Numbered from the stretch's first letter, positions 45,900-56,619 are shown. The stretch is 64,000 bases of DNA from Emydura subglobosa (GCA_007922225.1 ML679960.1:4201198-4265197), one strand, 5' to 3'. Numbers and translations: made by a program. The notes: a model not told the origin generated them from the sequence alone.

Positions 45900-46735
45900 A
45901 TATTTTTGCAGTGAGCCACACCCCCCACAGTTGCACTACCAATTAATTAGGCTCTCCTGGATCCAGCTAAGACAGTATGGCAGACTCGGGCAACTATTCT
46001 ACCAATGTGCAACAGGGCTGACGAGAAGTATTATGAGCCCCCTAGGGACTGTGACTTTGTTTTCCCATCCTCAACTCCTTCATGGTGGATGCTGTGAATG
46101 AATGGGGTAGATAGCACTTTTCCCCTGTGACAAGAAGCAAAAGCAAGTGGACCTCTTTGGATAAAAGTCTTACTCATCTGTAACACTACAGTTCTGGATC
46201 ACGAACTATCAGGCAGTCATGGCTAAATATAACTTCACTAATTACAGCAAGCTCATGGCCTTTATTGAACATCTCCCACATGACTGTAGGGAACAATTAC
46301 AGTCTATTGTTGCAGTGGCTCAGGTGTTTGCCAGAACAACTCTCCAAGCATCTTTGGATACTGCGGATGCTGCTGCCACATCCATCTCCATGGTGGTAGT
46401 TATACCCAGGGTGTCCATACTCCAGCTTTCAGTGTTTCCAAGAGAGGTCCAAAACACAGCAGAGGACCTCCCCTTTGATGGTCACAAACTCAGCAACTAC
46501 AAATGAGACTCGGAACATGCTTAAGGACTTCAGGCCCATGCTTTGTTCCTTGGCCATTTATACATCTATGATCAAGAAGCATTTCAGTAGGTCACAGACT
46601 GCCCTGAGATCAAGCCTTGCTCAGTTCCCAGGATACCAAAGACCTGCAGAACCGCCTGAAAAGAGACGCAGGTTTCCGAGGTATAGGGCCAACCAACCAC
46701 CCTTCATGACCACCCAGGATTCATCTAAACAGTAG
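45900..46735 (+). pseudogene. DIRS family-4 gag pseudogene (copy 4b)
   Basis: The frame at 46219-46506 reads MAKYNFTNYSKLMAFIEHLP, CREQLQSIVAVAQVFARTTL and REVQNTAEDLPFDGHKL. After a frameshift, 46475-46735 reads CSLAIYTSMIKKHFSRSQTA and ends in an arginine/proline-rich tail. It matches block by block the gag at 47516-48000 and, more distantly, DIRS 2 and 3. Confidence 0.72.
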
Positions 46736-47074
46736 TTTGGATGGGTTGGTCAAGGGTTTGAATCCTCCCATTCATCTGATTTTACATTTGTACCCTTTAG
46801 CCTACTTCCCTCCCTTTGGGGACCACCTTGTCCATTTCACTAGGCTTGGGAGCAGATCACCACGGACCAACGGGTCTTGAAGGTCATAACACTGGGCTAC
46901 ACCATCCAGTTTTTTACATACTCTTCCTTCCACCCTCCTCCCACCCCTTTTCAAGGACCCTTTTCATGAGTTTCTACTAAGGCAAGAGATGAACTCTCTT
47001 CTCCAGGTATGCACAATAGAGCCAGTCCCTTCCACTTACAGGGGGAGGGAGTTCTACTTGAAATACTTCCTAAT

Positions 47075-47198
47075 AGAGCCCTGCATGGGACTATTTTTAA
47101 TCTCATTCCTGTCCCATCCCATAATACCCATCCACTCCCGCTACTATGGCAGCTGATCCAGTGGGACCTGCAGGACCACAGTCCCACTGCAGGGCTCT
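47075..47198. mobile_element. MITE with 17-18 bp terminal inverted repeats
   Basis: The left end AGAGCCCTGCATGGGAC and the reverse complement of the right end, AGAGCCCTGCAGTGGGAC, match except for one missing base. The 124-bp element contains only T/C-rich filler. It lies in the segment before the reverse transcriptase of DIRS 4b. The phrase GAGTTCTACTT...CCTAATA occurs on both sides, which suggests a local duplication at the insertion. Confidence 0.72.
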
Positions 47199-47219
47199 AC
47201 ACTAGTCCTGAGCAGAGTT

Positions 47220-47515
47220 CTACTTCCTAATACTGAAAAAGAAATGATGTTGGAGGCTGATCTTAAATCTAAAAGAAGTTTGTGAAGCCTCAAAAGTTCA
47301 GGATTGTGGCTCTAGCAACTATAATTCCTGCACTAGAGGAAGGGGATTGGTTTTTATCTCTCACTTTACAAGACACCTACTTCCATACGTCCATTGCATA
47401 GAAAATACCTACAATTCACTGTGGGCCAGATAATTTCCAGTACTGAGTGTGCTTCCCTTCAGCCCATCTTCAGCTCCAAGGGTGTTCTTAAAGTGCCTAA
47501 CAGTAGTGGCATCTT
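47220..47515 (+). pseudogene. DIRS family-4 reverse transcriptase fragment (copy 4b)
   Basis: Frames give LNLKEVCEA, FRIVALATIIPALEEGDWFL and LTLQDTYFHTSIA, then LPFSPSSAPRVFLKCLTVVA: fingers and first palm block. The sequence then runs directly, in frame, into gag of copy 4c, so the YLDD block is missing. Confidence 0.7.
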
Positions 47516-48000
47516 CCCAAATATGCAATTCTCATCTTACAAAATATGTAAAATTTGATTCCTTTATTCAACCCCTTCTTCCAGACCAAAGGGAACAATT
47601 TCAGGCTACCATTGCTGAGTGGCAGTTACTGATCAGGACATCTCTTCAAACAGGTTGTGATGCTGCTTCAGGCCTGTTCCATCTCCACAGCAGTGGTTAT
47701 GCTATGCCCAGGGCATCCTGGCTACAGTTGCCTAGTTACCCCAAAGAAGTCCAGAATATAGTAGAGGATCTCCAGTTTGATGGTCTACAGTTGTTCATGG
47801 AGAATACCGACAAGTTGTTGTATACTCTTAAAGGCTCCAAGGCCACATTATGCTCATTGGGCATTTACACTCCTCATAACGAAAGAAATTTCAGAGACCA
47901 ACGGAACCTCATAGAGAAAGACAGGTTCCAGAGAAAAAGTCCCTGTAATCCACCTGACACAAGTTCACAGCAGGCATCATCTTTGAAGCATCAGTTTTAA
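47449..48000 (+). pseudogene. RT-gag chimeric open frame (copies 4b/4c)
   Basis: A 183-codon open frame. Codons 1-25 (MLPFSPSSAPRVFLKCLTVV) belong to the reverse transcriptase of copy 4b. The rest is gag of copy 4c: YVKFDSFIQPLLPDQREQFQ, YPKEVQNIVEDLQFDGLQLF, LCSLGIYTPHNERNF. The join lies near 47515. It is the opposite of the normal gag-then-RT order, so it arose from joining two element copies. I infer no function. Confidence 0.7.
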
Positions 48001-48229
48001 TGGGAGAGGCGAGGTTTCAGAACCTCCCTTCTCTTTAGCCTGTCAGCTACAACAATTTGCCATCTACCCCTATTTGGAGAATGACTCTCCCATTTTTGAC
48101 AAGCAAGGGATCATATCACCTCAGACAAATGGGTGTTGGAGATATCATCATTGGGCTACACCATCCATTTTACTTCCATCCCTCCTCCTTATTCCCCTTA
48201 TATGTCCCTCTTCAGGGACCCGTGTCAAG

Positions 48230-48830
48230 AATTCCTCTTAAGATAGGTGATAGACTCTCTTCTTTATTTAGAAGTGATAGAGCTGGTCCCTACCCATCAC
48301 AAGGAAAGTGGCTTCTACTTGAGGTTCTTCGTACCAAAAAAAAATGGAAGGTGGAGATCAGTCTTAGATCTCAGACTCCTAAACAAATGTGTGAGGTCTC
48401 AAAAGTTCAGGATAGTGACTCTGCCAACTATAATTCCTTCTCTGCATTCAGGGGGATTGGTTTTTGGCCCTCAACTTTCAAGATGCATACTTCTATATAG
48501 CAATTCACCTTTTCCATAGATGCATACTTCCATATAACGGGTCACCCTTTACACAGAAGGGTTTCTGCATTTTGTCATAGGCCAAGGTCATTTTCAGTAC
48601 CAGGTACTCCTGTTATCAGGTGATTGTAGTATTCCTGTATTTGACGATTGGCTGGTCAAGGGTCAGTTGTACCAAAAAGTGCTGTCCACTACACAGAAAA
48701 CACTTTCTCTGTTTTTGGACTTGGGTCTTCAGTTGAATGTAAAATAATCCACATTGACCCCATTCAGAACATACAATTTATAGGGGCATCTCTATATTCC
48801 TTGGCATCCATCAAATTTGTCATAGCTATT
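48230..48830 (+). pseudogene. DIRS family-4 reverse transcriptase pseudogene (copy 4c)
   Basis: The frame at 48247-48519 reads VPKKNGRWRSVLDLRLLNKC, SQKFRIVTLPTIIPSLHSGG, and after a one-base shift DWFLALNFQDAYFYIAI. A local duplication repeats GATGCATACTTCTATATA as GATGCATACTTCCATATA 36 bases later. Further on VFDDWLVKGQ (about 48636-48665) is the active-site block with YL changed to VF but both aspartates kept. The thumb follows at 48730-48850 in another frame. Confidence 0.78.
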
Positions 48831-49129
48831 CAAAGGAGCCCCCAGACTTCACTCAGAAACTGTCTTCAACTTCTAGACGTGCACTTTTTTGACAGAACAT
48901 GCAAGATTATGCCTTCACTGTTTCCAGAGGTTGCTCAGATCAGATTACTTGCAAAACAAACACAGCCTAGACAAACAGATATCAGTTCCTCAATAGGTCA
49001 GATGCTTCCTAGACTGGTGGAGGGTTCATTACAATGAGGGTCCCCTTCCTCCAGTCGATGCCAACAGTAATTGTAACTCAGACAATCTCAGACAAACGTT
49101 TGTAACTCAGACAAACGGATACATCTCAC

Positions 49130-49490
49130 TTAAGATGGGCAGTGCACCTCAATGTTCTAACAGTACAAAGCAGTTGGTCACCTTAAGAGACCACCCTCCA
49201 TATCAACCTGTTGGAGCTCAGAGGGGTCAGAAATGCCTACCTTCACCTTCTGCCTTTCCTCAGACACAGGTCTATCAAAGTCATGACAGACAATGTGGCC
49301 TGCATGTCCTATATCAATCAGCAGGGAGGAACAAGGTCCCCTTTCCTCTGTGCCAAAGCAATAAAGTGATGGAGCTGGTACATAAAACATTGCATAAGAA
49401 TTTCATCATAAGAATTTGCCTGATCGGGCAAAATGTCACAGCCGACGCTCTCTGCGGGTGTTTTTCTCAAGACTATGAATAGAAGTTGAA
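49130..49490 (+). pseudogene. DIRS family-4 RNase H remnant
   Basis: Frames give TLHINLLELRGVRNAYLHLL, IKVMTDNVACMSYINQQGGT and a CAKAIK segment, the Glu and Asp blocks of RNase H, then a degraded LFATTTNKKFCLF segment near 49540 equivalent to the DLFA block of DIRS 2. Confidence 0.72.
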
Positions 49491-49837
49491 TTCCCAGATT
49501 CTTGTGATTTTCAAACTTGGGGATTTCCAGAACTGGACTTGTTTGCAACAACCACAAACAAAAAATTCTGTCTATTCTGTTCAAGTGGGGTGGGAGGAGT
49601 CTAGGTCATAATTTCTTGGGGGGACACCTTTCTCCTCACTTGGATAAAGAAGCTGTTTTATCCATTTCCCCCAACACTTCTGATTCTCAAAAGGGTGAGC
49701 AAAATCAGACAGGATAAGACCAAAGTTATCGTAATCGTCCGGACATGGTTGAGGCAGGCATGATTTCCTTACCTGTTTTGAGTAGTTCTTTGTCCAATAA
49801 TAAATCTTCCAATCACTCCTGAGCACCTAAATCGTGA

Positions 49838-50885
49838 AAATTTGGCTATGCAGATGATCTTGCCATGACAGTCCAAGCACCAAACTTCCATGATACTGAG
49901 AAAGCATTAACTGAGTATCTCTGAATTGTGGAACAATAATTCTGGAAATGGAAGCTCAAACCAAATCCTGGAAAAACAATAGTAAGTGCATTTCACCTTG
50001 ATAATTGGAATGCCAAAAACATGCTGAAAAAGTAGATTTCAGTGGTAAAAATGTGATTATACCCCATCATACCTCAGAATGAGACTCAACTGCACCCGTA
50101 CCTTCCATGACCACCTTGAGAAGATAGCTGCAAAGACAAAAATGAGAGCCAACATAATTCAGAAACTAGCAGGAACAACCTGTGGTGCATCGGCATCATT
50201 GTTGTGAACATCTGCAATGGCGCTTGTACATTGAGTAGCTGAATATTGTACACCAGTAAGGAGCAGATGCAGCCACATATGACTTGTTGAAAACCCAGCT
50301 GAATACAGGGATGTGGTGCATCCCTGGAACCCTTAAGCTGACTCCAACACCATGGTTCTACTTTGAGTGATTGCTCATATCCATTCCAATATAGAAAACA
50401 GATGTCTTCCTATTCACCAGGACCTCGACAATGCCCCCCCAACACCTTACGTCCTGCAAACCTTTCTGGGAATATTCACTTAGCCTCATGCAATAAGGCT
50501 ATGATCAGAAGGAGACTTGGAAAGCAGATTGGGTTAAACAAGACTTAAAATATAAGCACCTTTTGCTGGATCCCACACAGAAGGCTCGTGGGTTTGACCT
50601 TCCACGGACATCTTGGTCTACTCTGAATCGAATCTGAACCAACCCTGGTAGATGCAGACACTTAATGCACAAATGGAAAATCAAGGGCTTCCCAGCATGC
50701 AAGTGTGGTTCCTCACGACAGACAATTAAACATATATCGCTATCTCCTGCCCAATTTATAATATGGAGGCATCATGGCAATAAATTCTGTCACTCCTGAT
50801 GTAGCCATCTGGCTCAATCAACTTCAGGTGAAATTGTAGCTGCTGCTGTACATCAGCCATACAAAAGAAGAAGAAGCTCCTCTCT
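49838..50885 (+). mobile_element. Non-LTR retrotransposon fragment inserted in DIRS 4c
   Basis: Translation starts FGYADDLAMTVQAPNFHDTE, the YADD active-site block of a non-LTR reverse transcriptase. It continues FWKWKLKPNPGKTIVSAFHL, then C-terminal blocks ARGFDLPRTSWSTLNRI and CKCGSSRQTIKHI, a cysteine/histidine motif at the end of the protein. These blocks are those of a vertebrate non-LTR family often annotated as jockey-like; CR1 proteins have different ones. Stops and frameshifts are frequent. DIRS sequence continues on both sides. Confidence 0.72.
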
Positions 50886-50939
50886 CAAGATGCTGGTCAC
50901 CTGACACATCCTAGTCTGAACATTCTCCGCCTCAAGGTG

Positions 50940-51990
50940 TGGCTCCTCCATAGTTCATGGAATTAGAGTTAGTCTGTTCTGCAGAAGTGCAGCAGATATT
51001 ATTAAATAGGAGGAAAGATTCTGTCAGAAATAATTACTTTCAAAAGTGCAGACGATTTAGTCATTGGGGTGAACTCCAGAATTCTGTCCCCAAATCTACC
51101 TTGTTTCCTCTTGTTCTGGAATACCTGCTCCAACTAAAGAAAGCGGATCAATCTATCACTTAGCTCTCAAGGTTTAACAGTTTTTCATATCTCTGTTGAG
51201 GGTTCTCATTGTTTGCTCACCTTCCAACTGTAAGATTCGTGAAGGGTCTGGGTAATTACTTCCCACCAATGAAAGTCCCCACACCAGTTTGGGACCTTAA
51301 TTTGATTCTTAAAAGTTTCATGAAATCTCCTCCTTTTGAATCAATGGCAACCTGCTCCTTACTGAATTTGTCCATGAAAATAGTCTTCTTCATGGCTATT
51401 ACATCAGCGTGCAGCATCAGAGAGCCTCTGCGGGCTTAAGTGGCAGACCTTTCTTTCACAATATTCTACAAGGACAAAGTTTCCTTCTGGCCACACCCCA
51501 GGTTTCTTCCTAACTTCTGAGTTTCATCTGAATAAGATCATTTACCTTCCAGTTGTCTTTCCAAAACCACTTAATTCCACACAGGAGTTGTCCATACTGT
51601 AGATGTCAGGAGGATATTCACCTTCTATCTAGATAGGACTAAATCATTTTGTAAATCTCCTAGATGGTTCATTTCATTTGTGGACAGGTCTAAAGGTTCT
51701 GCTATTTCTACCCAAAGACAATCAAAATGAATTTTGGGGTGTGTTATAGCTTGTTATGGTGCTCCCAGCATTCCACCCCCTACTGATGTGTCATCTCGCT
51801 TGACGAGATCACACTCTGTATCTATGGCTCTACTTTAAAATGTCCCAGTATTTGACATCTATAGAGCTGCTAGGTGTTCTTCAGTATGTACCTTCTCCAG
51901 GCTCTATGCCTTAGTCGGTGCCTGTAGATCTGATGCGGCAGTTGGCAATGCAGTTCTTTTCTCTGTGCTGGAGTCGATGCCATAGCTCTT
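50940..51990 (+). pseudogene. DIRS family-4 tyrosine recombinase pseudogene
   Basis: The frame at 50957-51163 reads LNRRKDSVRNNYFQKCRRFS and LVLEYLLQLKKADQSI. 51209-51439 reads FVKGLGNYFPPMKVPTPVWD, LNLILKSFMKSPPFESMATC and IVFFMAITSACSIREPLRA, where the first catalytic Arg block (SARRV type) reads SACSI. Later frames give a DVRRIFTFYLDRTKSF block, a TSRLTRSHSVS-type remnant of the HxxR region, and FDIYRAARCSSVCTFSRLYA, the last block, near 51850. Confidence 0.72.
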
Positions 51991-52007
51991 TCCTCTTTAT
52001 GGTGAAA

Positions 52008-53834
52008 AGTTCCAGAGGTAGCCGTGTTAGTCTGTATACAGCAAAAACAACAAGAGTCCTGTAGCACCTTAAAAACTAACAGATTTCTGCGGTCATAAGC
52101 TTTCGTGGGCTGCAACCCACTTCGTCAGATGCATGAAATGGAAATCACAGATAAGAGGTGTGTGTGTATATATATATATATACATCCAAGGGTAAGAAAC
52201 ATAACAATGGGGAGGGCAAGTGCTAACAGAGTCAGTTCAATTAGAGTAGATGAGGCCAATTCACAATGTTGATTAGAGGGTGAGAATGTGTGAACAGTGA
52301 CAATTACTTTTTGTAATGAGATAACCATTCCAAGTCCCTATTCAGACCCAGTCTGATTATGTCAAGTTTGCATATGAGTTCCAGCTCTGCAGTTTCTCGC
52401 TGAAGTCTGTTTTTGAAGGGTTTTTTTGTTGTTGTTGTTGTTGAAGTATGGCAACTTTCAAGTCAGCTACAGTGTGTCCTGGGAGAGTGAAGTGCTCTCC
52501 TACTGTCTTATGGACGTTACCATTTTTTATGTCTGATTTGTGTCCATTTATTCTTTTGCATAGTGACAGTCCAGTTTGGCCAATGTACATGGCAGAGGGG
52601 CATTGCTGGCACATGATGGCATATATTACATTAGTAGATGTGCAGGTGAATGAGCTCCTGATGGTGTGGCTGATGTGGTTAGGACCTGTGATGGTGTCAC
52701 TAAAGTGGATGTGCGGGCAGAGTTGGCAGTGGGGTTTGTGGCAGAGATAGGTTCCTGGGTTAGTGTTCATGTTGTATGGTGTACGGTTGCTAGTTAGTAT
52801 TTGCTTCAGGTTGGGGGGCTGTCTGTAAGCAAGGATAGGCCTGCCTCCCACAGCTTGAGTGAGTGAGGAATTATCTTCTAGGATAGGTTGTAGATCCTTA
52901 ATGATGTGTTGGAGAGATTTTAGCTGGGGGCTGTAGGTGATGGTCAGTGGTGTTCAGTTGTTTTCTTTGTTGGGTCTGTCCTGTAGTAGGTGACTTCTGG
53001 GTACCCGTCTTGCTCTGTCAATTTGTTTCTTCACCTCTCCAGGTGGGTACTGTAGTTTTAAGAATGTTTTTTGGCAATCCTGTAGGTGTTTGTCTCTGTC
53101 CGAGGGATCAGAATAAATCCGGTTGTATCTTAAGGCTTGGCTACAGACAATGGATGGTGTAATGTGTCCAAGGTGGAAGCTGGAGGCATAAAGATATGTA
53201 TTGTGGTCAGTTGGTTTTTGGTATAGGATGGTATTAATGTGACCATCCCTTATTTGTATTGTAGTGTCCAGGAAGTGGATTTCTTGTGTGGACTGATCCA
53301 GGCTGAGGTTGATGGTGGGGTGGAAATTCTTCACGGGACCCTTTCCCGTGGGTCCAGATGATGAAAATGTCATCAGTGTAGCATAGGTAAAGAAGAGGTG
53401 CTTGAGGACGAGTTTCAAGGAAGCGATGTTCTAGGTCAGCCATAAAAATGTTGGCATACTGTGGGGCCATGCAGGTGCCCATAGCTGTGCCACTGACTTG
53501 AAGGTGTAGATTGTCTCCAAATTTGAAGTAGTTGTGGGTCAAGACAAAGTCACAAAGTTCTGCTACCAGGGAAAATGTTGCTGATGGCTTGTAGTCCATT
53601 TTTGTGTGCTATGTTGGTGTACAGCTTCTACATCCATAGTGACTAGGATGGTATTTTCTGGGAGATCACTGATGGATTGTAGTTTTCTCAGGAAGTCAGT
53701 GGTATCGCGAAGATAGTTAGGAGTGCTGGTGGCATAGGGCCTGAGGAGAGTCCACATAGCCTGATAATCCTGCTGTGAGAGTGCCAATGCCTGAGATGAT
53801 GGGGCATCCAGGATTCCTGGGTTTGTCACCTGAA
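52008..53834 (-). mobile_element. Penelope-like element, minus strand, with 6-bp direct repeat
   Basis: A 1.8-kb retroelement on the minus strand, flanked by GTGAAA at 52002-52007 and 53835-53840. Removing it restores a continuous DIRS right-end sequence, so the boundaries are well supported. It encodes a Penelope-type reverse transcriptase and a C-terminal GIY-YIG endonuclease. It is 5'-truncated. The 3' part contains the AGCCGTGTTAGTCTGTATAC and AAGCTTTCGTGGGCTGCAAC words (as read on the + strand) that are abundant in reptile Penelope-type tails. Confidence 0.88.
52357..52851 (-). pseudogene. GIY-YIG endonuclease domain of the Penelope-like element
   Basis: A 164-codon open frame. RPILAYRQPPNLKQILTSNR is the linker. 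CHKPHCQLCPHI is a Cys/His cluster that may bind zinc. NVIYAIMCQQCPSAMYIGQT corresponds to the GIY and YIG motifs. LCKRINGHKSDIKNG carries the catalytic Arg, and VGEHF the catalytic Glu. In Penelope-like elements this nuclease nicks the target DNA. All expected catalytic residues seem present, but the stop at 52953 separates it from the reverse transcriptase frame. Confidence 0.87.
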
Positions 53835-53850
53835 GTGAAACACCCATTAG
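52954..53850 (-). pseudogene. Penelope-like reverse transcriptase pseudogene
   Basis: Minus-strand frames in order. The frame at 53847-53563 gives YLRDTTDFLRKLQSISDLPE and NTILVTMDVEAVHQH. The frame at 53599-53234 gives FKFGDNLHLQVSGTAMGTCM, APQYANIFMADLEHRFL and YLCYTDDIFIIWTHG, where TDD is the catalytic pair. The frame at 53418-52954 continues IHFLDTTIQIRDGHINTILY and KPTDHNTYLYASSFH. Two frameshifts and a stop separate the pieces. The N terminus (before RDTTDFL) is missing because of 5' truncation. Confidence 0.88.
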
Positions 53851-54205
53851 GTGCTATTCAAAGAAGAAAAAGGGATTATTCACTCTGTGCAGTAACTGTG
53901 GTTCTTCAAGATGTGTGTCCTTATGGGTGCTCCACTCTCCACCCTCCTTTCCCTCTGCTTTGGCGTTTCCTTTTGAGACTCAGTGGTGAAGGAACCGAGG
54001 GAGGTTTGTGCGCACAGCTTAATACAGCCTTAGTGCATGGCACAAAGTTGTCAGCAGCACCTGTGCGGACTGAACAGACACTGCTAATGACGGTCTCTCA
54101 TCAAAGGCACATGGGGCACATGCATACCTGAAGGGGAATACCTATAAGAGGACACATCTTGAAGAACCACTGTCACTGCACAGAGTGAGAAACCTCTCCT
54201 TCTCT
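53841..54205 (+). repeat. DIRS family-4 right terminal region
   Basis: Follows the Penelope insertion. The internal complementary region (53870-53930) and the outer inverted repeat (54100-54205) pair with the left termini at 44680 and 45370. Confidence 0.72.
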
Positions 54206-55555
54206 TCAGGCAGCTGCTGTTTCCACAGCTGGGCACATACCCCCAGTAGGCAATACAGAAGTATACCTGGATGGGACTTCTACCTGTAATCAGGAAGCAA
54301 AAATAGATTCAATCAGAGGTCCCTAAATGTCCAAAATTCATTTATTCACTTGCACATGCACATATAATTTTTTAAAAGGCCTGAGATTGACTATTTAACC
54401 CACCCATCCCTCATGTTTTTTCAGAAGTGATATTAGTGGGCAGAATCACTTTAAAAAATACATTATATTCTAACAGGCTTTATTCAAATGAGACTTTTTA
54501 TTTCCTTAGCAGTAATTATAGAATGAGGGGTTTTTAGAAACAGGTAAGGAGCTTACTTCCCCGGCATCAAAACACATGGAACTGTATTGGCAGCAGTTAT
54601 GCTACAATAATTAAGGGTCTGCCAAAGTATCAAGTTTGGGGGGTAATTGTTTGATGTGCTACCCTGCTGATAGATCTGGTCTTAGGTCTTTAATAGGTTT
54701 TGTTTAATGAACTAAAAGAAGAAACAAAGTGTCGTTTAAAGGATTCTAGAGATTATGCTAAATTAGGAGTTACAAACACTAGTGAGGAAAGAGAAATAAT
54801 AAAAAGGAGGGTGGGCAGAGCAGAGAAATTAGAAACTAGATGGGTGAATGTGAAAATTTAGAAAAAATTCAAATGAATATGTCTGAAGATATGTATTTTG
54901 GTTACTTTTATATTCAATGTGACACAAAAGCCTGGAGAATGATAATGCAGAAGGAGATTTACCAGCAATAACAAATTAGACCTAATGCAACAAGGCAGCA
55001 AAACTGTCCATTGCAAATTTGGACTGCACATGCAGAGCCATCATTTTATGAGGAAAGACTGAGTTGAATAAAGTAGCTTGTCTAACCAGTGACTAAAGGA
55101 ATAATAATGCTACAAATATTTGACAGATAGATGCGTCAAGAAGGGAGAAAAATTTACAGTTAACACAACAGGGGATAACTTCAATTAATAGGATAAAATT
55201 AAGGAAAGGAAAATGTAAGAATAAACATCTGGAAAGTTATCTGTGACTAGTTTTCCAAGAAACTGGTGGAAATTATACTGCTCATGACAGCAGTGTTTCC
55301 AGTCTAATTTTGATAAGTGTACAACAAGGAGCAATCCTTCATTGGCAGGGAGCTGGACTATATAATCCAATAAACCTTTCCATTTTTGCATGTGGACTTT
55401 ATAATCTGACCATTTCAAAAAAATGTAAATGATTGAATATTGTTGTGAAAAAGGGTTACTGTATATGCCAAGTTCTTTGTTTCTCTGAACATTTCATGAA
55501 AGTTTGATTTCACATTTATTGTACCTCTGTGGCTGTGCCTTTAGCCTTTAGCCTT
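54206..55555. other. Unrecognised intronic DNA
   Basis: AT-rich sequence with no recognisable gene or repeat between the DIRS composite and the CR1. Confidence 0.45.
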
Positions 55556-55632
55556 TCCCTTGCTCGTTGGGGGTTTGTGGGGGTATTTTCTTTTTCTTTT
55601 TCTTTCACTGGTAGTATGTAGGTGGGAAGGCT

Positions 55633-56619
55633 ATGACGGATACAGAGGCAGCAGTTGTAGTGACCCAAGAGGTGGAAGAGACAGTGAAGATGACTGGATG
55701 TACATCCCACAGCTTCCACATGATCCTGGAGGGAGTACCTCAAAAGAGCTTTTTTTGTATGAAGTGCCGCCTGATAGAGCTGATGGAAGAGAAGATTCAA
55801 GGCTTGGAGATGCAGGTGGAAATGCTGGTTGCATTTAAAAGGGGATTCAAGCAGATGATGGAGCAAAGGCATGAGGAGTCTGAAGGAAAAAGCCCAGACT
55901 GGCAGATGGAAGCAGGAACAAAAAACTCCGAGGGGAGGCTGCTGGGTGTGGAGAGTAGCCAATGGAAGCATGTGACTATGATAAGTAGGCAGAGGAAAAG
56001 ATGGGCTAGTGAAGGAGAAATAGAGCTCAGAAACGGGTTTTCGGAGTTGGAAAATGAAAAAGGAACACAGCAAGAGGTAACTGAAGGTGGGAGGGAAAGG
56101 AAGAAGAAAAGAATAGCTAGTCCTATACAAAGAGTGGATGAGTTAATGGAGATACCACCAAATAAGAGCCCAGGAGGATACAGGATGGATTGCAGAAGAT
56201 TGCAAGGGAGAATAGAAGACGAGAGGACTTACAGCCAGAAAGAACAGGGGATAGGCCGGAGAATCGCACCATCACCAGAAAAAGACAGGTCTAAAGACAG
56301 GCCTGTAACCAGAGCTGATCTGGGGAACAGAAGGGGTCTGCCGGGTGCTAAGATACGGGCTGTGGACCTGAGGCTGAAAAGGATCCTAACGGGAGCGGGA
56401 AAGAATCCATTGATTGTCCTTCATGTGGGAACAAATGATACAGCTAGATTCTTGCTGGAGCAAATCAAGGGAGACTATGCCAGGCTGGGGAAGACTCTTA
56501 AGGAAATCAAGGCTCAGGTGATCTTCAGTGGGATTCTGCCTATCCCTAGAGGAGGACAACAAAGGCATGACAAGATTATGATAATCAAGAGATGGCTCAG
56601 GCAGTGGTGCTATATGTAA
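55633..56619 (+). pseudogene. CR1 ORF1 (zinc-binding plus esterase-like domain)
   Basis: A 328-codon open frame. Residues 36-66 read SFFCMKCRLIELMEEKIQGL, a CxxC-containing segment leading into a coiled coil typical of CR1 ORF1. The middle is charged and polar. Residues 255-325 read NPLIVLHVGTNDTARFLLEQ, then LKEIKAQVIFSGILPIPRGG: the GTND block of an SGNH-type esterase domain found in CR1 ORF1. The catalytic Asp-His block (FSWDGLHLSRERNALLG) lies downstream at about 56670-56720 after a stop and frameshift, and I see no GDS serine block. It is therefore a broken copy despite its long open frame. Confidence 0.75.

Larger units (their letters stand above)
45370..47515 (+). mobile_element. DIRS family-4 copy 4b (left terminus, gag, partial RT)
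   Basis: Starts with a second left terminus (GTGTTCCACTCCAGGTACGC), repeats the gag-start region (CACTCCAAGTGTGTCCTTAC), carries a gag remnant and then the beginning of the reverse transcriptase. It ends where a new gag sequence begins at about 47516. Confidence 0.65.
47516..54205 (+). mobile_element. DIRS family-4 copy 4c (gag to right terminus), with insertions
   Basis: Gag C-terminal half, reverse transcriptase, RNase H, recombinase and right terminus, interrupted at 49838-50885 by a non-LTR retrotransposon and at 52008-53834 by a Penelope-like element. The right end at 53841-54205 contains the internal complementary region (TTCACTCTGTGCAGTAACTG, GGTTCTTCAAGATGTGTG) and the outer repeat ending in CACTGCACAGAGTGAG. 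Without the insertions the copy is about 3.8 kb. Confidence 0.75.

Noticed and set aside
55516..56130. 204-codon minus-strand open frame
   Set aside because: Antisense shadow of CR1 ORF1, whose sense frame carries the family motifs.
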